Source of the DNA: Bacteroidaceae bacterium
Lineage (GTDB): Bacteria; Bacteroidota; Bacteroidia; Bacteroidales; Bacteroidaceae
DNA length: 31,069 nt
NCBI GenBank assembly: GCA_017633615.1
Contig: JAGBPB010000108.1
Location: 1 to 31,069 of the forward strand
Reading direction: 5' to 3'
Under the pieces are notes generated by a model. It worked only from the letters and a program-made list of their open reading frames with translations. It did not search any database and was not told the origin of the DNA. The translations under genes and the position numbers were made by a program. Shown one piece after another: positions 12,336 through 22,541 of the stretch (positions are counted from its first letter, which is position 1; each line of letters opens with the position of its first letter).

Positions 12336-14522
12336 ATGAGTGAACTTAGATTTGATGTGATACAGGATGCTTTCAAGAAGAAGGCTGCTGTAGTAGAGGC
12401 CCCCGCCAAGAAGACTTCGGAGTACTTCGGTGAGTTGGTGTTCAATCGTGACAAGATGCGCAAGTATCTTGATGACGCTACTTTCAAAGCTATTGTGAAC
12501 TGCATTGACAATGGCGAGCCTCTGGATCGCAAGACTGCCGATGGCGTTGCAGCAGGTATGAAGACCTGGGCTATGGAGCACGGAGTAACACACGTTACAC
12601 ACTGGTTCCAGCCGCTTACTGACGGTACTGCCGAGAAACACGACTCATTCATGGAGTACGATGGCAAGGGCGGTATGATCGAGACCTTTGACGGTAAAGC
12701 CCTGGCACAGCAGGAGCCTGATGCATCATCATTCCCCAGCGGCGGTATCCGTGCCACTTTCGAGGCCCGCGGTTACACTGCATGGGATCCCACATCACCT
12801 GTGTTCATACAGGATGACACTCTCTGCATACCTACCGTATTCATTTCATATACCGGTGAGGCTCTTGACTACAAGACTCCTCTTAAGAAGGCTCTTAAGG
12901 CTGTCAGCGATGCTGCAGTACCTATCTGCCAGATGTTCGATCCCAAGGTCAAGAAGGTTTATTCATACCTGGGCTGGGAGCAGGAGTACTTCCTGGTTGA
13001 TGAGGATCTCTACGCAGCACGTCCTGACCTGATGCTTACAGGCCGCACGCTGATGGGTCACGCCTCATCCAAGAACCAGCAGCTGGATGACCACTACTTT
13101 GGTGCCATCCCGTCACGTGTCGCCGCTTTCATGCGCGACATCGAGATTGCCGGTTACAAGCTGGGTATACCTCTTAAGACACGTCATAACGAGGTTGCTC
13201 CCAACCAGTTTGAGCTTGCTCCCATCTATGGTGAGACCAACCTTTCAAACGATCAGAACCAGCAGATGATGAACGTGATGAACAGCATAGCCCGCAAGCA
13301 CGGATTCGTTGTTCTGTTCCACGAGAAGCCTTTTGATGGCATCAACGGTTCAGGTAAGCATAACAACTGGTCACTGGGTACCGATACCGGCACACTGCTG
13401 CTTGCTCCGGGTAAGGACGCTATGGGCAACCTGCAGTTCGTTACATTCTTTGTGAACGTTCTGGCAGCCGTACAGAAGCACAATGATATACTGAAGGCTT
13501 CAATCGCTACCGCTACCAACGCTCACCGTCTGGGCGCCAACGAGGCACCTCCCGCAATCGTATCAGCATTCCTGGGCCGCACAATGACCGCCGTGCTCAA
13601 GAAACTGCTTGAGGTTCCGTCAGATACTCCTATTGAAATTGCCGGCAAGAAGGGTAAGTCAGTAGGTCTGGTTGAGATTCCTGAGATCTTTGTTGACAAC
13701 ACCGACCGTAACCGTACATCACCGTTTGCATTCACCGGTAACCGTTTTGAGTTCCGTGCTGTCGGTTCAAGCGCAAACTGCGCAGGTGCCATGACCACTC
13801 TGAACGCAGCCGTTGCCGAGCAGCTGATTGCATTCAAGGCTGCCGTTGACAAGGAGATCAAGGCCGGTAAGGCAATGAATATAGCCATTATGGATACTCT
13901 GAAGCCCATCATCAAGAGTATTATTGATGTTGTATGCTTTGACGGTAACGGTTATACCGATGAGTGGAAGGCTGAGGCCAAGAAGCGTGGTCTGGATACT
14001 CTGACCAACGTTCCTGAGATGTTCAAGTCATTCACCACTCCCAAGGCTATCGAGCTGTTCACCAAGCTGGGTGTTTACACCGAGAAGGAACTTGAGGCCC
14101 GCAATGAGGTTAAGTGGGAGATTTACACCAAGAAGGTACAGATTGAGGCCCGCGTGACAGGCCGTATGGCTCTGAACCACATCATTCCCGCCGCTCTTGA
14201 CTACCAGACCAAGCTGCTCAAGAACATTGACCTGATGAAGGATGTTTACGGTGACAGCTACAAGGATATGGCTGCAGTAAGCATGGGATTCGTTACAAAG
14301 ATCTCTGAGCTTGTCAACAAGCTGAAAGTTCAGGTTGACGATATGGTTGAGGCCCGCAAGAAGGCTAACGTAATTGAGGGTGAGTACGAGAAGGCTCTCG
14401 CTTACCACGAGATTGCCGAGTCTCTCTTCCCGCTCCGCAAGACCATTGACAAACTCGAGGAGGTTGTCGACAACGATATGTGGCCGCTGCCGAAGTATCG
14501 TGAGCTGCTGTTCATTAACTAA
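12336..14522 (+). CDS. glnN: Glutamine synthetase type III
   Basis: 728 aa, the size of GSIII enzymes first described from Bacteroides and clearly larger than GSI (about 450 aa). It makes Gln from Glu, ammonium and ATP in the cytoplasm. Conserved blocks include GWEQEYFLVDEDL, KTRHNEVAPNQFELAPIY, the ATP/Glu-site segment FHEKPFDGINGSGKHNNW, RLGANEAPPAIVSAFLG and the FEFRAVGSSANCAG region. The C-terminal helical extension (KKVQIEARVTGRMALNHIIPAALDYQ onward) is also GSIII-like. Its own promoter, small leader ORF and terminator precede it, and a terminator separates it from gltB. With GltBD next door it completes the GS-GOGAT cycle. The symbol glnN follows usual GSIII naming; some annotations use glnA. 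Confidence 0.95.
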   Translation: MSELRFDVIQDAFKKKAAVVEAPAKKTSEYFGELVFNRDKMRKYLDDATFKAIVNCIDNGEPLDRKTADGVAAGMKTWAMEHGVTHVTHWFQPLTDGTAEKHDSFMEYDGKGGMIETFDGKALAQQEPDASSFPSGGIRATFEARGYTAWDPTSPVFIQDDTLCIPTVFISYTGEALDYKTPLKKALKAVSDAAVPICQMFDPKVKKVYSYLGWEQEYFLVDEDLYAARPDLMLTGRTLMGHASSKNQQLDDHYFGAIPSRVAAFMRDIEIAGYKLGIPLKTRHNEVAPNQFELAPIYGETNLSNDQNQQMMNVMNSIARKHGFVVLFHEKPFDGINGSGKHNNWSLGTDTGTLLLAPGKDAMGNLQFVTFFVNVLAAVQKHNDILKASIATATNAHRLGANEAPPAIVSAFLGRTMTAVLKKLLEVPSDTPIEIAGKKGKSVGLVEIPEIFVDNTDRNRTSPFAFTGNRFEFRAVGSSANCAGAMTTLNAAVAEQLIAFKAAVDKEIKAGKAMNIAIMDTLKPIIKSIIDVVCFDGNGYTDEWKAEAKKRGLDTLTNVPEMFKSFTTPKAIELFTKLGVYTEKELEARNEVKWEIYTKKVQIEARVTGRMALNHIIPAALDYQTKLLKNIDLMKDVYGDSYKDMAAVSMGFVTKISELVNKLKVQVDDMVEARKKANVIEGEYEKALAYHEIAESLFPLRKTIDKLEEVVDNDMWPLPKYRELLFIN

Positions 14523-14539
14523 TTACAGCATAATTAATT

Positions 14540-14570
14540 AAGGGTAGCCGCTTAGAGCGGCTCCCTTTTT
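14540..14570 (+). terminator. Intrinsic terminator after glutamine synthetase
   Basis: AAGGG-T-AGCCGC (14540-14551, one bulged T) pairs with GCGGCTCCCTT (14557-14567) around TTAGA and is followed by a run of T to 14570. It lies 18 nt past the stop and 52 nt before gltB. I see no exact TAnnTTTG box between it and gltB. Confidence 0.88.
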
Positions 14571-14621
14571 GAAATAAACAGGAGTGTAGATATTATTACC
14601 ATTGCAGAAAAAGAAATTCCT

Positions 14622-17600
14622 ATGATAAAGACACGTGGATTATATGACCCCCAGAACGAGCATGATGCCTGCGGTATAGGCATGATGGTTGATTTGAAGG
14701 GAAACAAGACGCATGAACTTGTTGACAGCTCTCTGACAGTATTGGAGAACATGAAGCACCGTGGTGCCGAGGCTGCTGATAACAAGAGCGGTGACGGAGC
14801 CGGAATCTTGCTGCAGATACCTCATGAGTTCATTCTCCTGCAGGGTATCCCGGTACCCGAAAGACTTAAATACGGTACAGGACTTGTATTCCTGCCCAAG
14901 GACAAGAAACTTAAAGAGAGTTACCTTGACATTATACGTGAGGAGGTAACCAGAATGGGACTCCAGCTTACTCATGTGCGTGAGGTTCCCGTAAACAGCA
15001 ATATTCTGGGTGATGCGGCCCGTGCAACCGAGCCTTTCACTGCACAGATCTTTGTTACGGGCTCACCTGAACAGGAGGGTCTGGAGACCTTGCTGTATAA
15101 GGTACGCAAGCATGTGGAGCAGAGGATTTCAGACGGTGATTTCTATATAGTTTCACTGTCAAGCCGTATCATGGTCTATAAGGGAATGCTTACCTCTACA
15201 CAGCTTAGGGAGTATTATCCTGATCTGAGCAGCCCGTTCTTTACCAGCGCCATAGCAATGGTACACTCCAGGTTCAGTACCAACACATTCCCTACGTGGT
15301 CACTTGCCCAGCCGTTCCGAATGCTGGCTCACAACGGCGAGATCAATACCATTCGCGGAAACCGCGGTTGGATGGAGGCCCGTGAGAGCGTGCTCTCATC
15401 GGAGGTACTTGGTCCCGTGAGCGATATTCATCCTATAGTACAGCCCGGCATGAGTGACTCTGCATCATTTGATAATGCGCTTGAATTCTTTGTACGTTCA
15501 GGTATGTCACTGCCTCATGCAATGGCCATGATGATCCCGGAGTCATTCAATGAAAAGAATCCCATAAGCAGCAAGCTCAAGGCTTTCTACGAGTATCACT
15601 CAATACTTATGGAGCCGTGGGACGGTCCTGCTGCAATGCTGTTTACCGATGGCCGTTATGCCGGAGGTATGCTTGACCGTAACGGCCTGCGTCCGGCCCG
15701 TTACCTTATTACTGATGACGGCAAGCTTATTATGGCTTCCGAGACCGGTACCATACATGTGGACGCTGCAAAAGTCATAGAAAAAGGAAAACTGCAGCCT
15801 GGTAAGATTCTGCTGGTTGATACCGACAACGGCACTATTATCAGGAATGATGAGATAAAGAACATGCTGGCAAGCGAGTGCCCGTACGGAGAGTGGCTCT
15901 CTGAGGGCAGGGTTGAGCTGGCCAAGCTTAAGAGCGGCCGAAAGGCTGAGGACGCTGTTCCCGATTTTAAACGCCGCCTGAGAGCATTCGATTATACCCG
16001 TGAAGACATTGACCGTGTTATCGTGCCCATGTGCCAGACGGCTCAGGAGCCGCTCTCATCAATGGGTAACGATACACAGCTGGCGGTTTTGTCAGACCGT
16101 CCGCAGCTGCTGTTCAACTATTTCCGCCAGCAGTTTGCACAGGTTACCAACCCGCCTATTGACCCGATACGTGAGGAACTTGTAATGTCACTGACCGAGT
16201 ACATCGGCGCTGTTGGCATGAACATTCTTACTCCCAGTGAGGGCCACTGCAAGATGGTACGTCTGCCGCAGCCTGTCCTGACCAACACTGAGCTTGACAC
16301 GCTGCGCAATATCCGTTACAAGGGATTCAACACTGAGGTTCTGCCCATACTGTTTGAGAAATCAAAGGGTGCCAAGGGCATGGCCGATGCCATTGAGGAC
16401 CTGTGCCACCAGGCTGAGAAATCAGTTGAGGCAGGTATCAACTACATTATATTGAGTGACCGCGGCATTGATGATACGCACGCAGCCATTCCGTCACTGC
16501 TTGCCGTAAGTGCTATCCACCATTATCTGGTATCAATCCAGAAGCGCGTTCAGACCGCCCTGATTGTTGAGAGCGGTGAGATACGTGAGGTTATGCATGT
16601 TGCTCTGCTTATGGGCTACGGCGCAAGTGCGGTGAACCCGTATATGGCATTTGCCGTGATAGATGACCTGGTTAAGAAAGGTGAGCTCCAGCTGGATGTT
16701 GAGACTGCACGTCACAACTACATCAAGGCTGTTGACAAGGGGCTTAAGAAGATACTCAGCAAGATGGGTATCAGCACCATACGTTCATATCGCGGTGCCA
16801 AGATATTTGAATCAATAGGTTTGAGCCAGGAGCTGCTCTCCAAGTATTTTGGTACAGCTTCATCGACCATAGGAGGCGTTACGCTTGAGGGCATAGCAAG
16901 GGATGCCGAGCGTATGCACGCACAGGGATTCAGCTCAGATGAGCCGGCCGATGTGCTTCCGTTCATAGGTCAGTATGCTTTCCGCAAGGACGGAATACGT
17001 CATGCATGGACACCTGAGGCTATCTCAACACTGCAGCTTGCCACACGCTTGGGCAGCTACAAGAAATTCCAGGAGTTCTGCTCCATAATTGATGACAAGA
17101 AGGATCCGCTGTTCCTGCGTGACTTCTTCAAATTCAAGACAAATCCCATACCTGTTGATCAGGTTGAACCCGCATCAAACATAGTAAAGCGTTTTATCGG
17201 TGCCGCAATGTCATTCGGTGCCATAAGCAAGGAGGCTCATGAGGCTATAGCAATAGCTCTGAATACTCTTGAGTCACGCAGCAACACCGGTGAGGGCGGT
17301 GAGGACAGCGAGCGTTTCCACACTGATGTGGACGGCGTTTCACTGAGCAGCAAGATCAAGCAGGTGGCATCAGGCCGATTTGGCGTAACTGCTGAGTATC
17401 TGGTCAATGCCAAGGAGATACAGATTAAGATAGCACAGGGCGCCAAGCCAGGTGAGGGCGGTCAGCTGCCCGGCTTCAAGGTGAACGAGATTATTGCCCG
17501 TACACGTAACTCAATAGCCGGTATATCACTGATTTCACCTCCGCCACATCATGATATCTATTCAATTGAGGATCTGGCACAGCTTATATTTGACCTCAAG

Positions 17601-19088
17601 AACGTCAATCCTGAAGCCAAGATCAGCGTCAAGCTGGTGGCTGAGAGCGGCGTAGGTACCATCGCAGCCGGTGTGGCCAAGGCCAAGGCCGACCTGGTGG
17701 TTATCTCTGGTTCTGAGGGCGGTACAGGCGCATCACCCGCATCATCAATACGTTATGCAGGCGTATCACCTGAAATAGGTCTGTCAGAGACACAGCAGAC
17801 TCTGGTTCTCAATGACCTGCGTAAGGAGATTGAGGTCCAGGTGGACGGTCAGCTCAAGACTCCGCGTGATGTCATATCAATGGCTCTGCTGGGTGCCGGC
17901 GAGTTCGGATTCGGAACAGCACAGCTTATTGTTCTGGGTTGCCTCCTGATGCGTAAGTGCCACACCAATGCCTGCCCTGTAGGCGTGGCTACACAGGATC
18001 CTGCTCTGCGTGCCAAGTTCCGCGGACACAGCCAGTATCTTATCAACTATTACAACTTCCTGGCCGAGGGCGTAAGGGAATACCTGGCACAGTTAGGTTT
18101 CACACGCTTTGAGGATATCATAGGCCGTACGGACCTTATTGAGATAGACAGCACCAAGTTTACTGAGAAGACCTCTCATCTTGATTTCAGCAAGCTGCTG
18201 ACCAAGATTGACGGCAGCCTGTTCAAGACTCAGGAGCAGCATCACCTTATTGATGATGTTCTGGACCGCAAGATGATTGCTGACAGCAAGAGTGTTCTTG
18301 ACAATGGCGGCAAGGTATATCTCAAGTATGACATAATCAACACCAACCGTTCAGCCGGTGCAATGCTCTCAGGTGAGGTTGCAAAGCGTTACGGTCATGA
18401 CGGACTTGAGGACGGCTCCATCAATGTGGAGTTCAAGGGTTCCGCAGGCCAGAGCTTCGGCGCATTCCTGATGAAGGGCGTAAACTTCAAGCTGGAGGGT
18501 GAATCAAATGACTATGTAGGCAAGGGCCTGTCAGGTGGCCGCATAGCAATATGCCCGCCTGCAGAGACCAAATACGAGGCATCAGAGAACATCATTGCAG
18601 GTAATACTATCTTGTACGGTGCCACCAGTGGTGAGATCTTCATAAACGGCCGCGTAGGTGAGCGCTTTGCAGTACGTAACTCAGGTGCCACCGCAGTCGT
18701 GGAGGGTACAGGTGACCACTGCTGCGAGTATATGACCGGCGGCCGTGTGGTTGTGCTGGGTACAACAGGCAGAAACTTTGCAGCCGGTATGTCAGGCGGT
18801 CTGGCATATGTATGGGACAAGAACCATGACTTTGACTACTACTGCAACATGGATATGATTGAGCTTGACCTCATAGAGGACAAGGTCGGCCGTGATGAAC
18901 TGCACAGCCTCATTGAGAAGCACTACAAATATACTGGCTCTGCTCTGGCCAAGAAGATGCTGGATAACTGGAGCCAGTATGTAGGTGAGTTCATTCAGGT
19001 TACTCCTATCGAGTACCGCCGCATACTGCAGGAGGAGAGGATGAAGGCGTTGCAGCAGAAGATTGACAGTGTGCAGCGTGATTATTGA
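14622..19088 (+). CDS. gltB: Glutamate synthase, large (alpha) subunit
   Basis: 1488 aa. It transfers the Gln amide to 2-oxoglutarate to yield two Glu. The class II glutaminase nucleophile is Cys17 in NEHDACGIG, implying removal of a 16-residue propeptide. Later come the amidotransferase blocks MKHRGAEAADNKSGDGAG, FSTNTFPTWSLAQPFRMLAHNGEINT and GLRPARY. The FMN/synthase domain contains SRSNTGEGGED, KPGEGGQLPG and SGSEGGTGASP. The 3Fe-4S ligands are Cys1107, Cys1113 and Cys1118, in the usual C-X5-C-X4-C arrangement (GCLLMRKCHTNACPVGVA). The C-terminal GXGXG beta-helix region is visible (GGRIAICPP, GATSGEIFINGRVGERF). Length matches the bacterial NADPH type. The gene opens the presumed gltB-purF operon, with gltD 21 nt downstream. 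Confidence 0.97.
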   Translation: MIKTRGLYDPQNEHDACGIGMMVDLKGNKTHELVDSSLTVLENMKHRGAEAADNKSGDGAGILLQIPHEFILLQGIPVPERLKYGTGLVFLPKDKKLKESYLDIIREEVTRMGLQLTHVREVPVNSNILGDAARATEPFTAQIFVTGSPEQEGLETLLYKVRKHVEQRISDGDFYIVSLSSRIMVYKGMLTSTQLREYYPDLSSPFFTSAIAMVHSRFSTNTFPTWSLAQPFRMLAHNGEINTIRGNRGWMEARESVLSSEVLGPVSDIHPIVQPGMSDSASFDNALEFFVRSGMSLPHAMAMMIPESFNEKNPISSKLKAFYEYHSILMEPWDGPAAMLFTDGRYAGGMLDRNGLRPARYLITDDGKLIMASETGTIHVDAAKVIEKGKLQPGKILLVDTDNGTIIRNDEIKNMLASECPYGEWLSEGRVELAKLKSGRKAEDAVPDFKRRLRAFDYTREDIDRVIVPMCQTAQEPLSSMGNDTQLAVLSDRPQLLFNYFRQQFAQVTNPPIDPIREELVMSLTEYIGAVGMNILTPSEGHCKMVRLPQPVLTNTELDTLRNIRYKGFNTEVLPILFEKSKGAKGMADAIEDLCHQAEKSVEAGINYIILSDRGIDDTHAAIPSLLAVSAIHHYLVSIQKRVQTALIVESGEIREVMHVALLMGYGASAVNPYMAFAVIDDLVKKGELQLDVETARHNYIKAVDKGLKKILSKMGISTIRSYRGAKIFESIGLSQELLSKYFGTASSTIGGVTLEGIARDAERMHAQGFSSDEPADVLPFIGQYAFRKDGIRHAWTPEAISTLQLATRLGSYKKFQEFCSIIDDKKDPLFLRDFFKFKTNPIPVDQVEPASNIVKRFIGAAMSFGAISKEAHEAIAIALNTLESRSNTGEGGEDSERFHTDVDGVSLSSKIKQVASGRFGVTAEYLVNAKEIQIKIAQGAKPGEGGQLPGFKVNEIIARTRNSIAGISLISPPPHHDIYSIEDLAQLIFDLKNVNPEAKISVKLVAESGVGTIAAGVAKAKADLVVISGSEGGTGASPASSIRYAGVSPEIGLSETQQTLVLNDLRKEIEVQVDGQLKTPRDVISMALLGAGEFGFGTAQLIVLGCLLMRKCHTNACPVGVATQDPALRAKFRGHSQYLINYYNFLAEGVREYLAQLGFTRFEDIIGRTDLIEIDSTKFTEKTSHLDFSKLLTKIDGSLFKTQEQHHLIDDVLDRKMIADSKSVLDNGGKVYLKYDIINTNRSAGAMLSGEVAKRYGHDGLEDGSINVEFKGSAGQSFGAFLMKGVNFKLEGESNDYVGKGLSGGRIAICPPAETKYEASENIIAGNTILYGATSGEIFINGRVGERFAVRNSGATAVVEGTGDHCCEYMTGGRVVVLGTTGRNFAAGMSGGLAYVWDKNHDFDYYCNMDMIELDLIEDKVGRDELHSLIEKHYKYTGSALAKKMLDNWSQYVGEFIQVTPIEYRRILQEERMKALQQKIDSVQRDY

Positions 19089-19109
19089 CCCGTTTAAACT
19101 GAAAGAGAT

Positions 19110-20456
19110 ATGGGAAATCCAAGAGCTTTTCTGACCGTACCCAGACAGGATGCCGGTCATAGACCAATACATGAGAGAATAGCTGATTTCAGTGAGGTGG
19201 AGCAGACCCTGAACGACAGCAGCCGCCAGTTGCAGGCTTCACGCTGCATGGACTGCGGTGTTCCGTTCTGCCACTGGGCATGCCCGCTGGGCAACAAGCA
19301 GCCCGAATGGCAGGATGCCGTATACAAAGGCAAGTGGGAACTGGCTTACAAGCTGCTCTCTGCAACCAATGACTTTCCGGAGTTTACGGGTCGTATCTGC
19401 CCGGCTCTTTGTGAGAAGAGCTGCGCACTTAATCTCTGCATAGATGCTCCCGTAACCATACGTGAGAACGAGTGCTCAATAATAGAACATGCTTTCCGTG
19501 AGGGTTACATAAAGGTTCATACATACGCACGTAACGGTAAGAAGGTGGCTATAATAGGTGCCGGTCCTTCAGGACTGTCAGCAGCCGTCCGTCTGAACTG
19601 CCTGGGTTATGAGGTGACTCTGTTTGACAAGATGCCTTCAGCAGGCGGTCTGGTTCGTTACGGAATACCTAACTTCAAGCTTGACAAGTATGTGATTGAC
19701 CGCCGTATGAAAATAATGGAGCAGGAGGGTATCAAATTCAAGTTCAACACAATGGTTGACCTGAACAAACTGCCTGAGGGCTTTGACGCATACGTGATTT
19801 CAAACGGTACACCTACCGCACGTGACCTCAAGATTCCGGGACGTGAGCTCAAGGGCGTATATTTTGCCCTGCAGATGCTTACGCAGCAGAACCTGCGTCT
19901 GGCCGGCCAGGAGTTCAGCGCTGATGAGACCGTTTCAGCCAAGGGCAAGAAGGTGCTGGTGATTGGTGGCGGTGATACAGGCAGTGACTGCATCGGAACA
20001 TGCCATCGTCAGGGTGCAGTAAGCGTTACACAGATTGAGATCATGCCCAAGCCGCCTATCGGCTACAACCCCGCAACACCTTGGCCGCAGTGGCCTAACA
20101 TTCTCAAGACTACAACCAGTCATGAGGAGGGTTGCGAGCGCCGCTGGTGCCTTACGTCAAACAAGTTCCTGGATGACGGCAAGGGCAATCTGAAAGGTGT
20201 CGAAGTTGAGACTGTGGAGTGGGTACCGGATCCTAACGGCGGCCGTCCGCAGATGAAGCTGACCGGCAACAAGGAGATTATAGAATGCGATATGGTGCTG
20301 CTGGCTATGGGATTCCTCAAGCCTGAGCATCCGCAGTATGCTGAGAACGTGTTCCTGGCAGGCGATGCCAAGAACGGTGCCAGTCTGGTGGTTCGCGCTC
20401 TGGCAAGTGGCCGCGAGGTTGCAGCACAGGTTGATGCATATCTAAAGAACAAATGA
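19110..20456 (+). CDS. gltD: Glutamate synthase, small (beta) subunit
   Basis: 448 aa. It oxidises NAD(P)H and passes electrons to GltB. N-terminal cysteine clusters for 4Fe-4S centres are C46/C49/C54/C58 ([13 protein letters not shown]) and C97/C101/C105/C110 ([14 protein letters not shown]). The FAD-binding Rossmann motif is IIGAGPSG (148-155). The NAD(P)H-binding motif is [11 protein letters not shown], near residue 290. The C-terminal FAD segment is [22 protein letters not shown]. Length is normal for GltD. Its stop is separated by one nucleotide from the dapF ATG, indicating coupled translation. Confidence 0.96.
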   Translation: MGNPRAFLTVPRQDAGHRPIHERIADFSEVEQTLNDSSRQLQASRCMDCGVPFCHWACPLGNKQPEWQDAVYKGKWELAYKLLSATNDFPEFTGRICPALCEKSCALNLCIDAPVTIRENECSIIEHAFREGYIKVHTYARNGKKVAIIGAGPSGLSAAVRLNCLGYEVTLFDKMPSAGGLVRYGIPNFKLDKYVIDRRMKIMEQEGIKFKFNTMVDLNKLPEGFDAYVISNGTPTARDLKIPGRELKGVYFALQMLTQQNLRLAGQEFSADETVSAKGKKVLVIGGGDTGSDCIGTCHRQGAVSVTQIEIMPKPPIGYNPATPWPQWPNILKTTTSHEEGCERRWCLTSNKFLDDGKGNLKGVEVETVEWVPDPNGGRPQMKLTGNKEIIECDMVLLAMGFLKPEHPQYAENVFLAGDAKNGASLVVRALASGREVAAQVDAYLKNK

Positions 20457-20457
20457 T

Positions 20458-21330
20458 ATGGGCGTAATCCGTTTCACAAAGATGCAGGGCCTTGGTAATG
20501 ACTATATTTATGTCAATACCATGGAGTGCCCCATAAGCAATCCTGAACAGTTCTCCATACGCTGGAGTGACCGCCGCAAGGGAATAGGTTCTGACGGGCT
20601 TATCATGATAGGTAAGTCAAAGGTTGCCGATTTCAGCATGCGAATATTCAATGCTGACGGCTCAGAGGCCCGTATGTGCGGCAACGGCGCACGCTGTGTT
20701 GGCAGGTATCTTTATGAAAAGGGATTGACTGATAAGACTGAAATACGTCTAGAGACACTCTCCGGCATCAAAATACTCAGGATGAACCTTGACGCTGACG
20801 GTAAGGTAGAAACCGTTTCGGTCAATATGGGACAGGGCCTGCCGCTTAGGGTTAACGTCGGCATTGGCGTTGGCGTTGGCATTGGCGACCATGCGGGTGA
20901 GGATACTCTTATTGGACAGATTCTAAATGTTGGTGAGGGACCTACTATTTGCTCTGCCATTGATATGGGTAACCCGCATCTGGTCATGTTCGTAAAGGAT
21001 GCCGAGAAGTCACGTGTACAGGAGGTAGGCCCGCTTATGGAACATCATCCTATGTTCCCTGACCGTGCCAACATTGAGTTTGCACAGGTGCTGGACCGCA
21101 AGCATATACGCATGCGTGTATGGGAGCGCGGCAGTGGCATTACGTTTGCATGCGGAACGGGTGCATGCGCTACGGCGGTTGCATCGGCTATGCAGGGATA
21201 TACTGACGCTGACGGGTGTGATGTGATAATGGACGGCGGTACGCTTACGGTATCCTGGAACCCTGAGACCAAGGAGGTTCTTATGACCGGTGCCGCTGAA
21301 TTTGTTTTTGAAGGAACAGTAACAGAGTAA
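20458..21330 (+). CDS. dapF: Diaminopimelate epimerase
   Basis: 290 aa. It interconverts LL- and meso-diaminopimelate for lysine and peptidoglycan synthesis. Both catalytic cysteines are present: Cys74 in [12 protein letters not shown] and Cys232 in [12 protein letters not shown]. The N-terminal [14 protein letters not shown] and GSDGLIMI are family hallmarks. An unusual Gly/Val/Ile run ([13 protein letters not shown], residues ~132-144) sits in the loop between halves and makes the protein slightly longer than common DapF. It is encoded by near-repeats of GGCATTGGC/GGCGTTGGC. It lies between gltD and dapL with 1- and 5-nt gaps. Its partner DapL makes the LL-DAP substrate. Confidence 0.96.
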   Translation: MGVIRFTKMQGLGNDYIYVNTMECPISNPEQFSIRWSDRRKGIGSDGLIMIGKSKVADFSMRIFNADGSEARMCGNGARCVGRYLYEKGLTDKTEIRLETLSGIKILRMNLDADGKVETVSVNMGQGLPLRVNVGIGVGVGIGDHAGEDTLIGQILNVGEGPTICSAIDMGNPHLVMFVKDAEKSRVQEVGPLMEHHPMFPDRANIEFAQVLDRKHIRMRVWERGSGITFACGTGACATAVASAMQGYTDADGCDVIMDGGTLTVSWNPETKEVLMTGAAEFVFEGTVTE

Positions 21331-21335
21331 GATAA

Positions 21336-22532
21336 ATGATAAAAGCTAATCTGAATTTCTCAAAACTGCCGCAGAGATACCTCTTCCTGGATATAGCCAA
21401 GAGGGTTGCTGCTTACAGTGAGAAACACCCCGGTGCGGATATCATACGCATGGGTATAGGCGATGTGACACGTCCGCTGGCTCCCGCTGTGATTGAGGCC
21501 ATGCATAAGGCTGTCGATGACTGCGCAGCATCTGAAACATTTCACGGTTATGGCCCGGAACGCGGTTACCTTTGGCTGAGGGAGGCTATCGTCAAAGGTG
21601 ATTACACTCCGCTGGGAGTTCAGATGGAACCCGATGATATTTTTATAAATGATGGTGCCAAGAGTGACACAGGCAATATAGGTGATATTCTTGCGCCAGG
21701 TACAGTAGTTGGAATAACAGACCCTGTTTACCCCGTATATGTGGATACCAACCTAATGCGCGGCAATGTAATCAAGTACATTACATGCAGTGCGGAGAAT
21801 GGTTTTACGGGCGATATACCTAAGGAAAAGCTGGATGTTGTGTACCTTTGCTACCCGAATAACCCCACGGGTGCCGTGATTACCCGCAGCAAACTCAAGC
21901 AGTGGGTCGATTACGCACTTGAGGCAGGTGCAATCATCATGTATGATTCCGCTTATGAAGCGTTTATACGTGATCCTGAGATCCCGCATTCCATCTATGA
22001 GATAGAGGGTGCAAGGAGGTGCGCAATTGAGTTCCGCAGTTTCTCCAAGACTGCAGGATTCACTGGAGTGAGATGCGGTTATACCGTTATCCCTCAGGAA
22101 CTTATGGTTAAGGATGAAAGCGGTCAGACAGTGAACCTTAATGCTCTGTGGGAGCGTCGCCAAAGCTGCAAGTTCAACGGAGCCTCATACATATCACAGC
22201 GTGGTGCGTTGGCTGTATATTCAGAGCAGGGCAGAGCCCAGACACGTGCCACCATTGATCATTACCTTGAGACTGCAAGTATAATCAGAAAGAGTATGGC
22301 TGAATGCGGACTTGAACCTCAAGGTGGCGAGAATGCTCCATACATCTGGGCCAAGACTCCGGGCGGAATTAGTTCATGGCAGTTCTTTGATGAATTGCTG
22401 GAGAAAGCCCAGGTTGTTGTAACGCCTGGCAGCGGATTCGGTCCGGCCGGTGAAGGTTATTTCCGTATAACCTCCTTTGCCGACCGCCAGCGCACGATTG
22501 AGGCAATGGAAAGAATTAAGAAGATATTGTAA
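21336..22532 (+). CDS. dapL: LL-diaminopimelate aminotransferase
   Basis: 398 aa PLP enzyme. It converts tetrahydrodipicolinate directly to LL-diaminopimelate with Glu as amino donor, bypassing the acylated DapD/DapC/DapE steps. The PLP lysine is Lys238 in RSFSKTAGFTGVRCGY. Substrate and cofactor motifs include MGIGDVTRPL (39-48), HGYGPERGYLWLR (70-82), INDGAKSDTGNI (104-115), CYPNNPTGA (172-180) and YDSAYEAF (203-210). These blocks are diagnostic for DapL rather than aspartate aminotransferase. DapL is the usual route in Bacteroidetes and plants. Its dependence on Glu as donor gives a rationale for being in the glutamate synthase operon (inference). Confidence 0.95.
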   Translation: MIKANLNFSKLPQRYLFLDIAKRVAAYSEKHPGADIIRMGIGDVTRPLAPAVIEAMHKAVDDCAASETFHGYGPERGYLWLREAIVKGDYTPLGVQMEPDDIFINDGAKSDTGNIGDILAPGTVVGITDPVYPVYVDTNLMRGNVIKYITCSAENGFTGDIPKEKLDVVYLCYPNNPTGAVITRSKLKQWVDYALEAGAIIMYDSAYEAFIRDPEIPHSIYEIEGARRCAIEFRSFSKTAGFTGVRCGYTVIPQELMVKDESGQTVNLNALWERRQSCKFNGASYISQRGALAVYSEQGRAQTRATIDHYLETASIIRKSMAECGLEPQGGENAPYIWAKTPGGISSWQFFDELLEKAQVVVTPGSGFGPAGEGYFRITSFADRQRTIEAMERIKKIL

Positions 22533-22541
22533 AAGATATAG

